NCBI GenBank assembly: GCA_902805475.1
Contig: CADCSX010000007.1
Span: 682,001 to 746,000 of the forward strand
Origin: Entonaema liquescens
Taxonomy: Eukaryota > Ascomycota > Sordariomycetes > Xylariales > Xylariaceae
Reading direction: 5' to 3'
DNA length: 64,000 bases
Shown here: positions 11,576 through 22,220 of the stretch, piece after piece
How the letters are laid out: each line of letters opens with the position of its first letter
Numbering within the stretch: the first letter of the stretch is position 1
Notes under the pieces: generated by a model
Database searches by the model: none
Told to the model about the DNA's origin: nothing
Seen by the model: the letters and a program-made list of their open reading frames with translations, nothing else
Made by a program: the position numbers and the translations under genes

Positions 11576-13486
11576 GTCGAATCTAGGTTACCTGCCAAGA
11601 GGCGCATTCCTCCCCTGTGGGCCTATCATACACCGCGTAGAGCGCCGCATTTGCATATGTGCTTGTTTGTGATAGATGGGTAGGATCATGATGGGAGCTC
11701 TTTTTTTTTTTTTTTTTTCTCTTGGGTTGAGGCCCGAGACTCGGAGGACGAGAACTGTGGTGGGAGAGGGTATTGAAGTGGCTATTGATGTGAGTGTCTT
11801 GCTGTTTCTCGAGAGGTGTATGGGTTGGTATGTAGGTAGATATGAATAGGTGGTGGATATAACTTAACGGCTTGAGTATGGTGTCTTACTGTGTCTTATC
11901 AGCGGAGCTGGATATTTTCATCTCTGTGTCTACCTACTTACCCAGGGTAGTAAATCGGACAGGGTTTATGTTGGATGGTAGGATGAAGACTATACGAGGT
12001 AGCTACTATATATCCATAGGTACGAGATGGCTATATACTTACTCCTTACTTAAATCAGCCCAACTGAATCTTTTTGCATCACCTCTAAACGGTATGGTTT
12101 GGGTCCTAATGAAGTGGTGACTTTGTTGATATAGGCGCATCATGCATGGAGAGGCTTCTCGCCATAATACCCTGTCCTCGCGAGAGAGAATAGAAACCTC
12201 AGATATATCGAGCCGTACCTTTCTATCTCAATTGGGGCCTTAGAATGGGCTGTTATATATCACTGCTTGTTTGTTTGTTTGCTTGTATTGTGGTAGTTGA
12301 TATTGGTTTATACCAAAAGAAATGCCCGCATTTGGACGGCGATAGTATATTATTATCTTGCTGATACATATCCTATATTTACTCGGTGTTAATGAAACGA
12401 TAGCTCATAAAATATAGCAACAACTAAGTCCATTTGTAACGAACTATGATAGTTTAAAGATCATCTAAAGCAGACGATGTCAAAGCAAGATTAAGCGGTT
12501 CTTATTGTGTCTAGACCCAGTACAATGAGTACTGATAATCATAGTAGCGGGGTATTAGGTATATCCTTAAGATAGGTAGATTAGATACCGATAGCTAAGC
12601 GATGATAAACATCACGATAAAGGGGATCCATCAGGATGGGGGCCAATATATGGTCCAGGCGTATCTACACCAGCATCAGACGTGGCCTATCTCGATATGC
12701 AAGTGATGCAATTGTGGGATCCGGGGAAGTCTTGGCTAATTCTGTTACATGAATACGTAATTGCTGATAGGATTCCATTGACGTACATTACCTTTTGGCA
12801 GACATTTAATAGTTTAATGAGGTGTTTATATGTACGATTTCTGGAACGAGTAAAGAGAGAGAAAATTGAAGAATATACGAATAACCATAAATACGCATTG
12901 ATGAATACTTTAGGGAGGTACATATACGTAAGATATAGACGTCAGGTATCTAAAAGGTAATTGCCCTAAAGACCTTGACGGATACCCTACCAAAAGGCAG
13001 GTGTAAGTCCCGCGCTAACAAACATCTGAACCCTACCTGCCCTACTATCTACTCCGTATAGTGCTTATTCAGCAGCGCACTAAAAAAGAAGTCAATTGCA
13101 AAACGCAAAAAAAATCAAGAGAATTATTTCGCCGTTCCGCCTAAGCGAGTCTGGGCGTTCCCCCAAAGCGAAAAAAAAAACCAAGTGGGAAAAAAAAGAG
13201 TTTAGTGGATTTCCAGCCAAGGAAAGTTTGTCCCTCTCTCGCAAACAAGCCCACAGCCCACACACCAGGCCCCAACTCTCACACAACAATTACCGGCGCC
13301 GCAACACACGCACCAACTCCAAACCTTACCCAACCTCACCAACGCCGAGGATATTGACGAAACATTTTGCTCAAGGATATGACCTGCTAGGCCATATCCT
13401 TTCCCCCTCGTTGCATTCTCTCCTATTGATCCGACTGTCGTTTTCAGAGCTCCGCCTTGCTGAAAGGCGAATCAATTGGCGACATC

Positions 13487-14929
13487 ATGTCGGTCGCCTC
13501 GAAGGTATGTCATAATTCTTGGGCACCCGTTACTTTATACCAAATTTTGGGCGGTTTTCTTTTCTTTTTTTAATCACCATGTCGAGTCATTACTACTCGT
13601 CGCATCCATATTACTCGCTGTCTATCAGTTTAAAGCTATGTTGAAATTGCGAAGCTAATTTTTAAAATCGATAGAACCGTTTCGACGCCCTCGGTATGAA
13701 CCCCTCGAATGCGTTTCCCCGCCGTGAAAATTTTCAACCTCGGAGATCCTGGTTTACTAACCTTAACAATTGTCAACAGGTAACGATATCGAAGGAGATG
13801 AAGCGCCGTCCGGCCCTGTGAAGACGGTCGACAAGACCACCATGCGCAGTACCAAGCGCAACGTCGAGCCCCAAGCCCCCGCTAAAGCCGTTACCAACAC
13901 CGGAGCTCGTCGTGCTGGTCCTGGAGGCAACGAGGGAGGTGAGTAATATACCATATACCTTTGCATCTGACAGGATCTCTATAGAATTCTGTCGTCTTAA
14001 TGCATCATCCCCCGCCTTACTTTGAATTCACCCCACTAATTCGCATTCAATCTAGCCTTCCGTGACCGCAATGCCGGTACAGCTAACAACCACCGCAAGC
14101 CTACCGATGAGGCTCCCCGAGGTGGCCCCCGAGGTGGTCGCGATGCCCGTGTACGAGGAGGTAAGAGCTAAACATCTAATACTTGTTGAAGATGAACGCA
14201 TACTAATCCAATGTCTGATATAGGCCGCGGCGGTCGATTCCCTCGCGACCGTGACGACAGACATCCTAGGGGTCTTGCAAGGTTGGTTTCGAATGAGTAA
14301 TCTGTTCTGTTACGAATGCTAATCTCGTACTCAGTGGTTCTGAGAAGCAAGCTGCCCAGTCGTGGGGTGCTACCGAAGGCGATGCCGAGCAGAAGGACGA
14401 GCAGGCCGGAGAGGAGATTGCTCAGTCAGAATTAAAGGAGGCAACCGCTGAGGATGCTCAGGACCCGGCTACCCCGGCCGAGCCCGAAGACAAGCACGTC
14501 TCTTATGCCGACTACCTTGCTCAGCAAGCTGAGAAGAAGCTCGCCCTCGGCGAGTCTTTGGAGATCCGCAAGCCCAATGAAGGCACCAAATCCGACAAGA
14601 AGTGGGCTAATGCTAAGGCCCTCGTCAAGGAGGAAGATGATGACTACGTTTCCGGTGTCGGCGGCAAGGTTAAGCGTGAGCGTGAGCGCAAGTCCAAGCA
14701 GCTTCTTGACATCGACCAACGATTTGTTGAGCCCGAGCGCACCCGAGGAGGTCGCGGCGGCCGCGGAGGTAGCCGTGGAGGTGCTCCTAGGGGTGAGGGT
14801 CGCGGTCGCGGCGGTGCCCGTGGCCGAGGTGGCGAGTCTCGTGGCGACTTCCGTGGCGGACGCGGCGGTGGTCGTGAGAATGCCTCATTCGCCCTCAGCA
14901 CTGACGCCTTCCCCAGCCTTGGCGCTTAA
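13487..14929 (+). CDS. STM1: STM1/OGA1-type ribosome- and mRNA-binding protein (HABP4/SERBP1 family)
   Basis: Six exons (13487-13504, 13675-13693, 13780-13938, 14056-14160, 14224-14281, 14335-14929) give 317 residues. The N-terminus MSVASKNRFDALGNDIEGDE is the STM1 N-terminal signature; the middle has VSYADYLAQQAEKKLALGES and IRKPNEGTKSDKKWANAKAL of the HABP4_PAI-RBP1 domain; the C-terminus is a long RGG/GRGG tract (about residues 245-300) ending in a short hydrophobic tail, FPSLGA. Members clamp the mRNA channel of idle ribosomes and bind RNA; RGG tracts are commonly arginine-methylated. The first two coding exons are only 18 and 19 nt, so gene finders easily miss the start. All junctions have GT-AG borders and preserve phase. 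Cytoplasmic localisation is inferred from the family. Confidence 0.88.
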
Positions 14930-15640
14930 GTTTGCAGCATTATTCCTGCGATTTGTACTAGACAGTATACCATGTCTATTACGCAGGTTAGGTTTTCAAT
15001 GATCTGCTAGGGGATCCAGTATAGCCAATAAGGGTCATAAGTCAGTACTTCTGGCTAGAAACATCCTGAGAAGCAGATGATTTCTCACTATTCCGAATTA
15101 ACAAAAGTTTCTTTTACTTTCATGCGTAATGTGCAAATTCATTGACACTCACAAGCTGACTCATATCGCTTTTCCTGGTTGCTATCTTGGTGAACCGTCC
15201 CTGTAGATGCGTAGGCCTCTTTTCTATTACTGTTTTCCCTCGATACTCTCCCCTATTTGTGGCCCCCTCCCCCTTTCCCCCGTAAGTGAACCATCTCTTT
15301 GAACTGGATCTTATAGCTCCCTAGTAACAAGGACATTGTACCAAGCAAACCCTTTATATCTACTAGGAACAATAGTCTTTGTCTACCGTCTACATCGAAG
15401 ACGTTGTACCTCAACAACTACCATATTTTACGACGTTTGATATTGTGAATGAACATGTGTTCCGGGGAATTGAATATATAATATCGGTCAGTTTCCGTGA
15501 ATTTGGTCTCAAAAAAGCTCATCTACACACACGACTATCCAGTCACTTCATCTTCATCATAGAAAACTCACACTATTTTTTCTAGTCAGCAATTCACTAG
15601 CCTCAACTTCGCAACTTCGCCTTTGAATTAAAATATCAAA
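14930..15640. other. Intergenic, 711 nt
   Basis: STM1 3' UTR followed by the promoter of the next gene. I see no coding capacity or RNA gene; there is a pyrimidine-rich stretch around 15240-15280. Confidence 0.6.
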
Positions 15641-16344
15641 ATGGCACAACCGATTCCTCCTCGCGACGCAAAGAGCGGGTCCGATAATGCTCCTACCGGC
15701 AATCCGTCGCCACCTCGTTCAGCCGCTGGAAGTCTTGGAGACAGATCTTTGGACGACTGGGTCAATGTTAGTCCCCTCTTAGTTTTACCGACGACGTTAA
15801 TGAGGATAAGTTGGAGTCTTCTTGGAGTGGCGGTTGGGCTCTTGTAAACAAGTCCGAGCTTGGAAGTCTGCCCGCCCGCCCTACCGAGTATGACGAGGAC
15901 CAGCATAGCCCTGACCTGGCATTGCGGCGGGTATCGTCCCACTATGATACTATCACCGTTGCGAGGATCCTATCGGTGCGTCAGCTCGAGGAGTTAGCCC
16001 AGGAGCTAGAAGAGCAGAAAGAGTATGACTATACCGCTGCTATGAAGAAGGTCTTCGGCGACCATGCCGGAAATAACCAGCTCGAGTTGAGTCCTGTAAC
16101 TAACACGTTGTGGATCGGGCCGAGGTCTCCCTCGAGCCCCTACAAGACCCTGAACACGCCGCTGACTACTGCTGAAGCTTGTAGGGACGCGCTCGCTACC
16201 TTGCGGGAGAAGAGGCAGTCCGAGGGCGAAAGCACGGCGACGTGCTCGTGCTCATGCTCGTGCGAGGATACCTCCACGTCCGAGTCGAAATCCTCGCAGA
16301 CGAGCATATCGATGGACTCCCATAACCCGGAAGACGTCGACTAA
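15641..16344 (+). CDS. Unknown acidic protein with CSCSCSC motif; one-base frameshift
   Basis: I do not recognise this family. ATG at 15641 opens MAQPIPPRDAKSGSDN and the frame runs through DRSLDDWVN, then drifts out of frame. Adding one C to the CCCC at 15773-15776 gives an uninterrupted 234-residue protein, continuing VSPLSFTDDVNEDKLESSW into GGWALVNKSELGS and on to a stop at 16342-16344. The alternative, a 38-50 nt intron starting at GTTAGT (15767), is shorter than the other introns here and lacks a good branch site. The protein is hydrophilic, with a helical Glu-rich segment (SVRQLEELAQELEEQKEYDY), a cysteine-serine run CSCSCSC and a Ser-rich acidic tail. No signal peptide or membrane segment is seen. 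Confidence 0.6.
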
Positions 16345-18071
16345 ATCCGTTAAATAAGTAAGTAAGTGGCCTTGGGCGGGAGGGAGGGCGCGCCACTTAG
16401 GGGGACGAAGAAAAGGGGAAGTAAAAAAACAATAAAAAAAAAAAAAATACCGTGAAGGTGTTCTCTTGTTTCTCCTGGAATAATACCGCTGTCATTTAGG
16501 GACCGACAAAGGAACTGGGGAAAAGACTTATAACCAGTGCCATATTAATTATGGCCTTGTCTTTTGGCCTGAGATGAGGCGATATTATCTTTGGGAGCGA
16601 CTGGAATCACCGTCATGTGTCGGAGAAAAAGAAAAAGAAAAGGGTGGGAAACCCTTTTCCCTATGCTTCCTGGATTGATCAATTATGAGATTGGCAAGAC
16701 ATCCTTGGGAGCATATATGCCGATGACGCTTTGGCAATAAGGGACGCGGCAAAATACATGTTATATGTAGACTCACCCTGTTCCATTGAGCTTAAGCTAG
16801 GCAATATCTTTTTTCTTCTTCTCTGCTGCGATCAGAGCGGGGAGCTGAGCAATTTCTTTCCTCGCGCCGAGTTAGTAGGGAAAGAAAAAAGGGGGGAAGG
16901 GGGAGGGAATGGTGGTATTCATACGCTTCTAAGACTACCCATTGGGACCCATGAAGAATGGATTGGTTAGCTAATATTCGGCTAGCTAATTCCTTTCTAT
17001 CTCCGTTCCTACATGTTAATTGGGGTGTTCCTTAGGGATATACATACTGGGCTCTTAGGACCGAGAAGGATTGCACCTTTAAAGTACTAGTTGGGTGTAT
17101 TTCCTTTGGCCTGGGTCAAGTATGGTATCCTTATACGAAGCAGAGTTTACCACCGGGTAAGGGGAGGGTGCTTTATACGCTTCTAATACATCTACTCAAT
17201 GTAGATATACTCTATCACTTGAGCCGATAGGGGGTGAGTTGAATTTTAGCTCCCGGTCGAGTGAACTGTAGGGTATTTAGCATTTTACAAGAGGCGGAGT
17301 TCACTATCTGGTAGGTGGACAGGTAATTCCTGCGAACCATTATCATCAACCCAGGTTGATTTTTATTGTAGGTAGTGTGCAGATATTCGTTTTGATCTAT
17401 CCCATAGTTTGGATAGGATTGGACGAATATAATAAAGTACCTTTCTCCGAATCAACTATTGAACCATGTAACAATGTGACAATGAATACCATGTAAAATT
17501 TTAAGGCTAACATTGATTAAATATCTTCCTAGAACGAGCTCTCTAAGCAATGGCTTCGGTATTTAATCTATCACGACACCTGTATTGAAAAAACACAAGT
17601 AAAGGATAGAAAAGAATATATGTTATTAGAGCACTAACACTTCATGATTGGTCTTGATAAAGTTGACTCTCCTTTATATTACTATATGCTATTCACGGGA
17701 TCATATTGGGATTGGAATGGCTGGCTTCATCCCCCCTTATAAATCTAGCGCCAAAAATGTTAAAGTAAGTCTTGGGAATTGTACAATCGTTATACCGCCA
17801 GCTACGTGGCTCCTAATGTGCTTTGTTAGCTTCATGCTCAGTCGTTCGCTGGCACGGCGCATACATTGACAGAGGCCTTCTTGCATTCACCGATTCTTTA
17901 CATAATTATTGTCCATATTGGCCGTCACGGTTGTGGGCGTCACAGTAGGATCTGCTGCTTAATTCTTGATACACCCAACTGCGGCACAACTGCATTGGTT
18001 CCGGGTTGAGCGGTCTTCCTAAGTCGCTTCCCCCTGGTCATATGGGTCGGTTTAGACTGTATTATGAGGCT
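16345..18071. other. Gene-free 1.7 kb
   Basis: Contains an A-rich run near 16426-16447 and purine-rich blocks near 16621-16650 and 16880-16910. Short frames (for example 17648-17869, +, non-ATG) have no support. I see no RNA gene. Confidence 0.55.
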
Positions 18072-18632
18072 TCATAGACCCCCCTGGATGGTGAAAGAGG
18101 AAACAATCAAGACTAGGACATTTATCCATCCCCATATGAATGGTATCCAAGTCGGCATCTGATAGCATCCAGAAATATAGATAGCGCCGAGCCTAAGACA
18201 AGTGTAAGTTAAACGTAACGATCAAACGATTAGACTGAAGGAATTGCTTACACTAGCCCGACAATGCTACCTGTAAACAACGCCTCAGCCCCCGCAACCA
18301 AGGCGTATATAGCTGGGACAACCAGCATGTACTTCCATACGAATCGCGGCTTTCCTATCTGCATTGCGAGGGCGATGCCCACGGCTCCGAAATGGAACAC
18401 GGCATAGAGAATAAGGGTCCAGAGGAGTGTATATCGCCATGAGTCCCAAACCGAATATAAAGCGCAGTAAGGATCCTGAGGCGGCCAGCAGAGGGACGGG
18501 AACTTGGGACTATGGTAATCGTTCGGGGGATAATTAGAACAATCGGCACTAGACGTTAATTATTTAGTCAAATTGTCTCGATGATACTAATAATTGAACA
18601 TCGGATGATAGGACTTACGGTGGGGTGGCCAT
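18072..18632 (-). CDS. Small integral membrane protein, TMEM170-like
   Basis: Three exons on the minus strand, 18632-18619 (14 nt), 18548-18252 and 18192-18072, join in phase to 143 residues from ATG in MATPPADCSNYPP to the stop after SSFTIQGGL. Hydrophobic segments lie at about 43-67, 76-96, 98-115 and 120-139. The pattern DSWRYTLLWTLILYAVFHFG then GSIVGLVLGAIY and WINVLVLIVSSFTIQGGL resembles the TMEM170 (Tmemb_170) family, membrane proteins linked in animals to ER and nuclear-envelope shape. The family call is from recalled similarity; the gene itself is well supported by three phased exons with canonical borders and conserved-looking helices. It is transcribed away from PEX8. No simple ORF scan would find it because the exons are short. 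Confidence 0.72.
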
Positions 18633-19104
18633 CTGGCCCTTTATATTGTTGTTCTAGCAGGTATTGCCATAGGATTGACACATGCGATTGGAATGATGTA
18701 TGTACATATGAAGCTGTATAAAGAAGATGTAAAGGAGACGATAGGTTGAAAGTTGTGGAGCTCTGAGCTCTTTGGACTGAAGGATAGGATGACAGGGGGG
18801 GTTACATGGCGGGAAGCTCCCGTATGGTGACTGCGGGGCAAGGGGGTCTAACTAGCCTAACTAGCGTTATGTTAGGTAATGAAGTTCAATTGACGTCGTG
18901 CCTCGGTAAAAGTTGGAGCTGACATGCTTACATAACTTCAACTTCTACGCGGGTACCGAAGTAGCAACAACGATCCCTCGGAAACCTCAATCTTCAAAAC
19001 TTCAGATTATAACAATCTCATCTCAACACACAATGACGTGAATAAGGAACAGTTTAATAATGTAGCATATTGCGACACGTAAATAGAAACACGAGAAGCG
19101 AATA
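18633..19104. promoter_or_regulatory. Divergent promoter region, TMEM170-like gene and PEX8
   Basis: 472 nt between two start codons facing away from each other, so both promoters must lie here. I see no unambiguous TATA or CCAAT box. Confidence 0.5.
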
Positions 19105-21205
19105 ATGCCGGGCGATCGATTACTAGCGGCGGTCCTACGGGCCTTCCAAGACGCTCCTAATTCAACCGAGACGGACAGGATCTTCGCGACCACAACATCG
19201 CTTCTTACTAGTCTCAACAACCCTCTCAACCTCGCTCTACTCACTTCACATTTCCTTACGGCTCGCTCGATATGGCAATCCCCTGATGGCCTGCGCACTT
19301 GTCTGCGTATCATAAGCATATACAACACCGCCGCGATACACGTGCGAAAGAACGAACTAGAAAATGCGGACCTCCCACGCGGGCGACCGCCTGTTGGCAG
19401 CGGAGTCCATAGCGAAGATTGGGCACGCGCGATTGCGAAGGGGACGGACGACAGGTCGGGTAGATGGCAGCACGTGCTAGTGTTGACGGGTATTCTGATG
19501 GGCATGGAAGGGGATAATAGAAGATCTTTATCCTGGGGTTTACGGTCAACGCTGGAGCAAGCTGTCGTTACGGCCGCTAACTTGGCGCTTCAAGATCCAG
19601 CACGGACGGGGCTGTTGGGATGTGGTGCTGTTATCCTAGCTCTGACATTTGCGTTCCCTCTCTTACAGGAATCGGCTAAGCAATTGTTGAACGGCAATGT
19701 GCTTCTACCGGCTACCGTCGAAGCCATCCTTGGAGACGAGGGCCTTCAACACGGCGATTTTATTTCGTCGATCGCGAACGATGTAGTACCAGGACAGACC
19801 ATAAAATGGAATCCCGACTCGTCATCCGCTGTCAGGCTACAAAAGCTTGAATCCCGGCCTCTAGCACAAAATATGGGACCTCTTTCGCGGCTCGCGTCGT
19901 TCGCCATTCAGCAGGCTATGGATCCCAATGTCGTACTTCAAGCTCATGAAGCAATTCTTGGCTTTACGGCAGCACTGTTAAGTAAATGGACTCATTGTCC
20001 GCTATCTGCCATCGACTTATCAGTCGAATCTGCTGCGCTCTCACCTGAGGTGCTTCTAGGCCCCTGGCCAAATCTATGGCAGTTATTTAAGAAGATACTG
20101 TACGCTGTGGCCGCAACAGTCCAAGCTGTTGTTGGGCGGTCACTATTAGACCCATACCTCAGAAACAACGCAGTAGCAGCTACTACAGCTAAAAGAACGC
20201 TGCATATACTGCGCAACTTGTCCTTTATATCTACACGCCAAGGAGCAAGTTCGTTCCAAGTGTACACATTTACTTACCTCACATCGCTTGATATTATCAC
20301 GCGCTATCCGGATGCTTGTGTGTCCTTCCTTCGAGATACACAACCACCATCGCCTCAGACAAGCAATGTGGTACCATCTCCAGTAATCCAAGCCCTTACC
20401 CTCTTCTATCTTAACACGGCGGAGCATCTCCCACTCTCGCTACCAACACGCGCATGCGAAGACCTAATCGTCACACCTGCAACGGCATACCTAGCTCCAT
20501 CTACCTCTTGGCTCGCCAGCCCAGTCAACACTCCTCCATCCTCGCTAACTCTCGAGCTCTTCGAGTCAGCTCATTCGGCCATCCTCTCGTCCCTCTCATG
20601 CCCACAACACAGCGCGCTCGCCGCGTCTCTCATCCCCTTCTACGTCGACACCCTACTAGCTTCTTTCCCCACTCGAATTTCTCCCCGGCAATTCCGCCTC
20701 GCCTTCCGCACCGTCATGCAGATCTCTAGCCCTCCCTTCCCCTCTCTTCCTCGCATCCCGACCTTGCAGAGGCCCTGCTAGAGACCTTAAGGTTCCGTGC
20801 TGTCGAGGGCGCGTCTACAACGCCCTTGCCACCGAGCGAACAGACCGCGGCCTCGTCTGAGGACCCCGCCTCCGAGCAATCGGCTCTGGTCCTGGCGCTC
20901 GTCGACGCGCTACCCCACGTCCCGCTGCACGCGGTCGAGGAGTGGCTCACGCGCACCGCCGAGACCATGAACGCGATAGAGGACCCGCGGTTGCGCGACG
21001 GCGTGCGCCGCCGCTTCTGGGATGTCCTGGTGAACGGTGAGATGGACGTCGAGCGCGCGGCTGTAGGCGTCGCGTGGTGGGGACTGCTGGCGGGAGGGAA
21101 ATGGTGCTGCACGGACTCCCGCGGCCGGAGGAGCGGAGTGGTGCGGAGTTTATGATGAGCGGCGCGTTGGGGCCGGGTCAGGAGAGGGAAGGGAGTAGAT
21201 TGTAA
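19105..21205 (+). CDS. PEX8: Peroxin 8 (PEX8), interrupted by two one-base frameshifts
   Basis: Residues 1-545 or so read MPGDRLLAAVLRAFQDAPNS onward, including LLTSLNNPLNLALLTSHFLT and WQHVLVLTGILMGMEGD, which I recognise as filamentous-fungal PEX8, an intraperoxisomal membrane-associated protein linking the docking and RING subcomplexes of the import machinery. The frame then fails at CCCC (20739-20742): one added C gives FPLSSSHPDLAEALLETLRF in the next frame. It fails again at GGGG (21079-21082): one added G gives WWGTAGGREMVLHG and a tail ending SRL at 21203-21205, a type 1 peroxisomal targeting signal as expected for PEX8. The corrected length is 700 residues. Read literally the protein stops at 20781 without a targeting signal. 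No intron fits either break. Confidence 0.8.
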
Positions 21206-21333
21206 TAGATGTGTGGGCGGGGTGGTAATAAAGGAGATAGTTTAGTTTGTATGCGGGTACGGGCGCAAGTGACTTCACATCCAAGTACCTAGACCACTTT
21301 TATATATATACCGTACTAATGCTTCTAACTATC

Positions 21334-21452
21334 ACGTACGACCATAAGATCTAGAAAGTTCGGGATCCCGTCCGCTCTCCCCTAGACAAACTGGATACTG
21401 CTGGACTAGTAGTTGGGTCGGTGACGACCAGCGAATCCCCGGTGTTGTACGT
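21334..21452 (+). rRNA. 5S ribosomal RNA gene (dispersed, Neurospora type)
   Basis: 119 nt beginning ACGTACGACCATA and ending GTTGTACGT; the two ends pair (ACGTAC with GTACGT), with changes from the usual ACATAC/GTATGT on both sides that keep the helix. The conserved core GGGATCCCGTCCGCTCTCCC is at 21362-21381, and the internal promoter is intact: A-box region TAGTAGTTGGGTCGG followed by GTGACGACCAGCGAATCCC at 21421-21439 (C box, bound by TFIIIA). Helix II pairs ATCTAG with CTGGAT. Five T follow at once as the polymerase III terminator. A TATATATATA run at 21301-21310, about 25-33 nt upstream, fits the upstream TATA element of Neurospora 5S genes. It lies between PEX8 and the zinc transporter, outside any rDNA repeat. 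It looks functional. Confidence 0.95.
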
Positions 21453-21457
21453 TTTTG
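21453..21457 (+). terminator. Pol III oligo-T terminator of the 5S gene
   Basis: A run of T directly follows the 3' end of the 5S rRNA, with further T-rich sequence to about 21475. Confidence 0.8.
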
Positions 21458-22220
21458 TTTTCTTTTTTAATTTTACATTTTGCTCCTATATTAGCCCGTG
21501 TCTTGTGTTTTCAAAGAAGCAGTACAATATGAGATATATACCGTGCCGTAGTGAGGATCGTGTGGTAGACAGGGGGAGTGTTAGTAAGGGTGCGAGGTGT
21601 AATGAATAGAGGTATATATATATTGATGTGTAGTATTAACATACACGACTTTAATAGAACAGAACACCCTTGGCTTACAACATGTGTTAACTGAGCTTTA
21701 CTTTAGACCTTAAGCGTGACGTAGTTGAAGCTACCCACCCGAGCAACTTACAGGCGATCTATCAGGTTGAATAAAGGCTGTCAATTTCTTAATTTACAAA
21801 ACTGACATTAATAACATACACATATTCATTCACACAATCTAACAAAAGTATCATTAAAGTAGACAAGCAGGATGGAGTCAACCTTCCCATTCAGGTATCA
21901 TCATTACAACCAGTCTATACTGAAGATGAAAAAAGCGCATATGCAACGCTCTCTGCCGTAAAGTTGCGATTTCGAATTTCGACTAGTTGCCCTTATGAAT
22001 TATGAATTTTCATGCCTATCATCCCTCGTACCCGTAAAACTCCGAGGACGCCGCGCACAAATGCTTTCAATCGATTAAGCGGTATCTTGACCTGTGTCCA
22101 TCCTCATTCCTAAACTCCCCCTTCAATAAAAAAAACGGTTACATTTAATAACACAAGTGTTCTGTTTTCCTCTCTTCCTCAGCCTAGTTCAGGGATAGAG
22201 AAGCGGGTGTATGATTATGA
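21458..22220. other. Intergenic, about 760 nt
   Basis: Lies between the 5S gene and the 3' end of the zinc transporter; AT-rich, no coding or RNA feature recognised. Confidence 0.55.

Larger units (their letters stand above)
7448..13486. other. Gene-free 6 kb block between kapC and STM1
   Basis: No frame matches a known family and I could not assemble a multi-exon gene on either strand. The sequence is rich in TA steps and in short simple repeats: ACTGC x5 at 11551-11575, T18 at 11701-11718, ATAC-type repeats near 11281-11340. An inverted repeat (12-nt arms) lies at 10782-10833. The AT-rich frame at 12682-12960 (+, 92 codons, non-ATG start) is unsupported. The last 400 bases before 13487 are rich in A-runs and cytosine and are probably STM1 promoter and 5' UTR. 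Confidence 0.6.

Noticed and set aside
12682..12960. 92-codon open frame (+) in AT-rich DNA
   Set aside because: Non-ATG start, strongly AT-biased, no family resemblance.
13096..13515. 139-codon frame (+) overlapping the STM1 start
   Set aside because: No ATG near its beginning and low-complexity Lys/Ser content; it is better explained as the STM1 5' UTR plus the start region in another frame.
14644..14901. Proline/arginine-rich minus-strand frame
   Set aside because: Antisense shadow of the STM1 RGG tract.
15767..15810. Short intron in the unknown acidic gene
   Set aside because: It would be only 38-50 nt. A single missing C at 15773-15776 explains the frame change better and yields a coherent acidic sequence.
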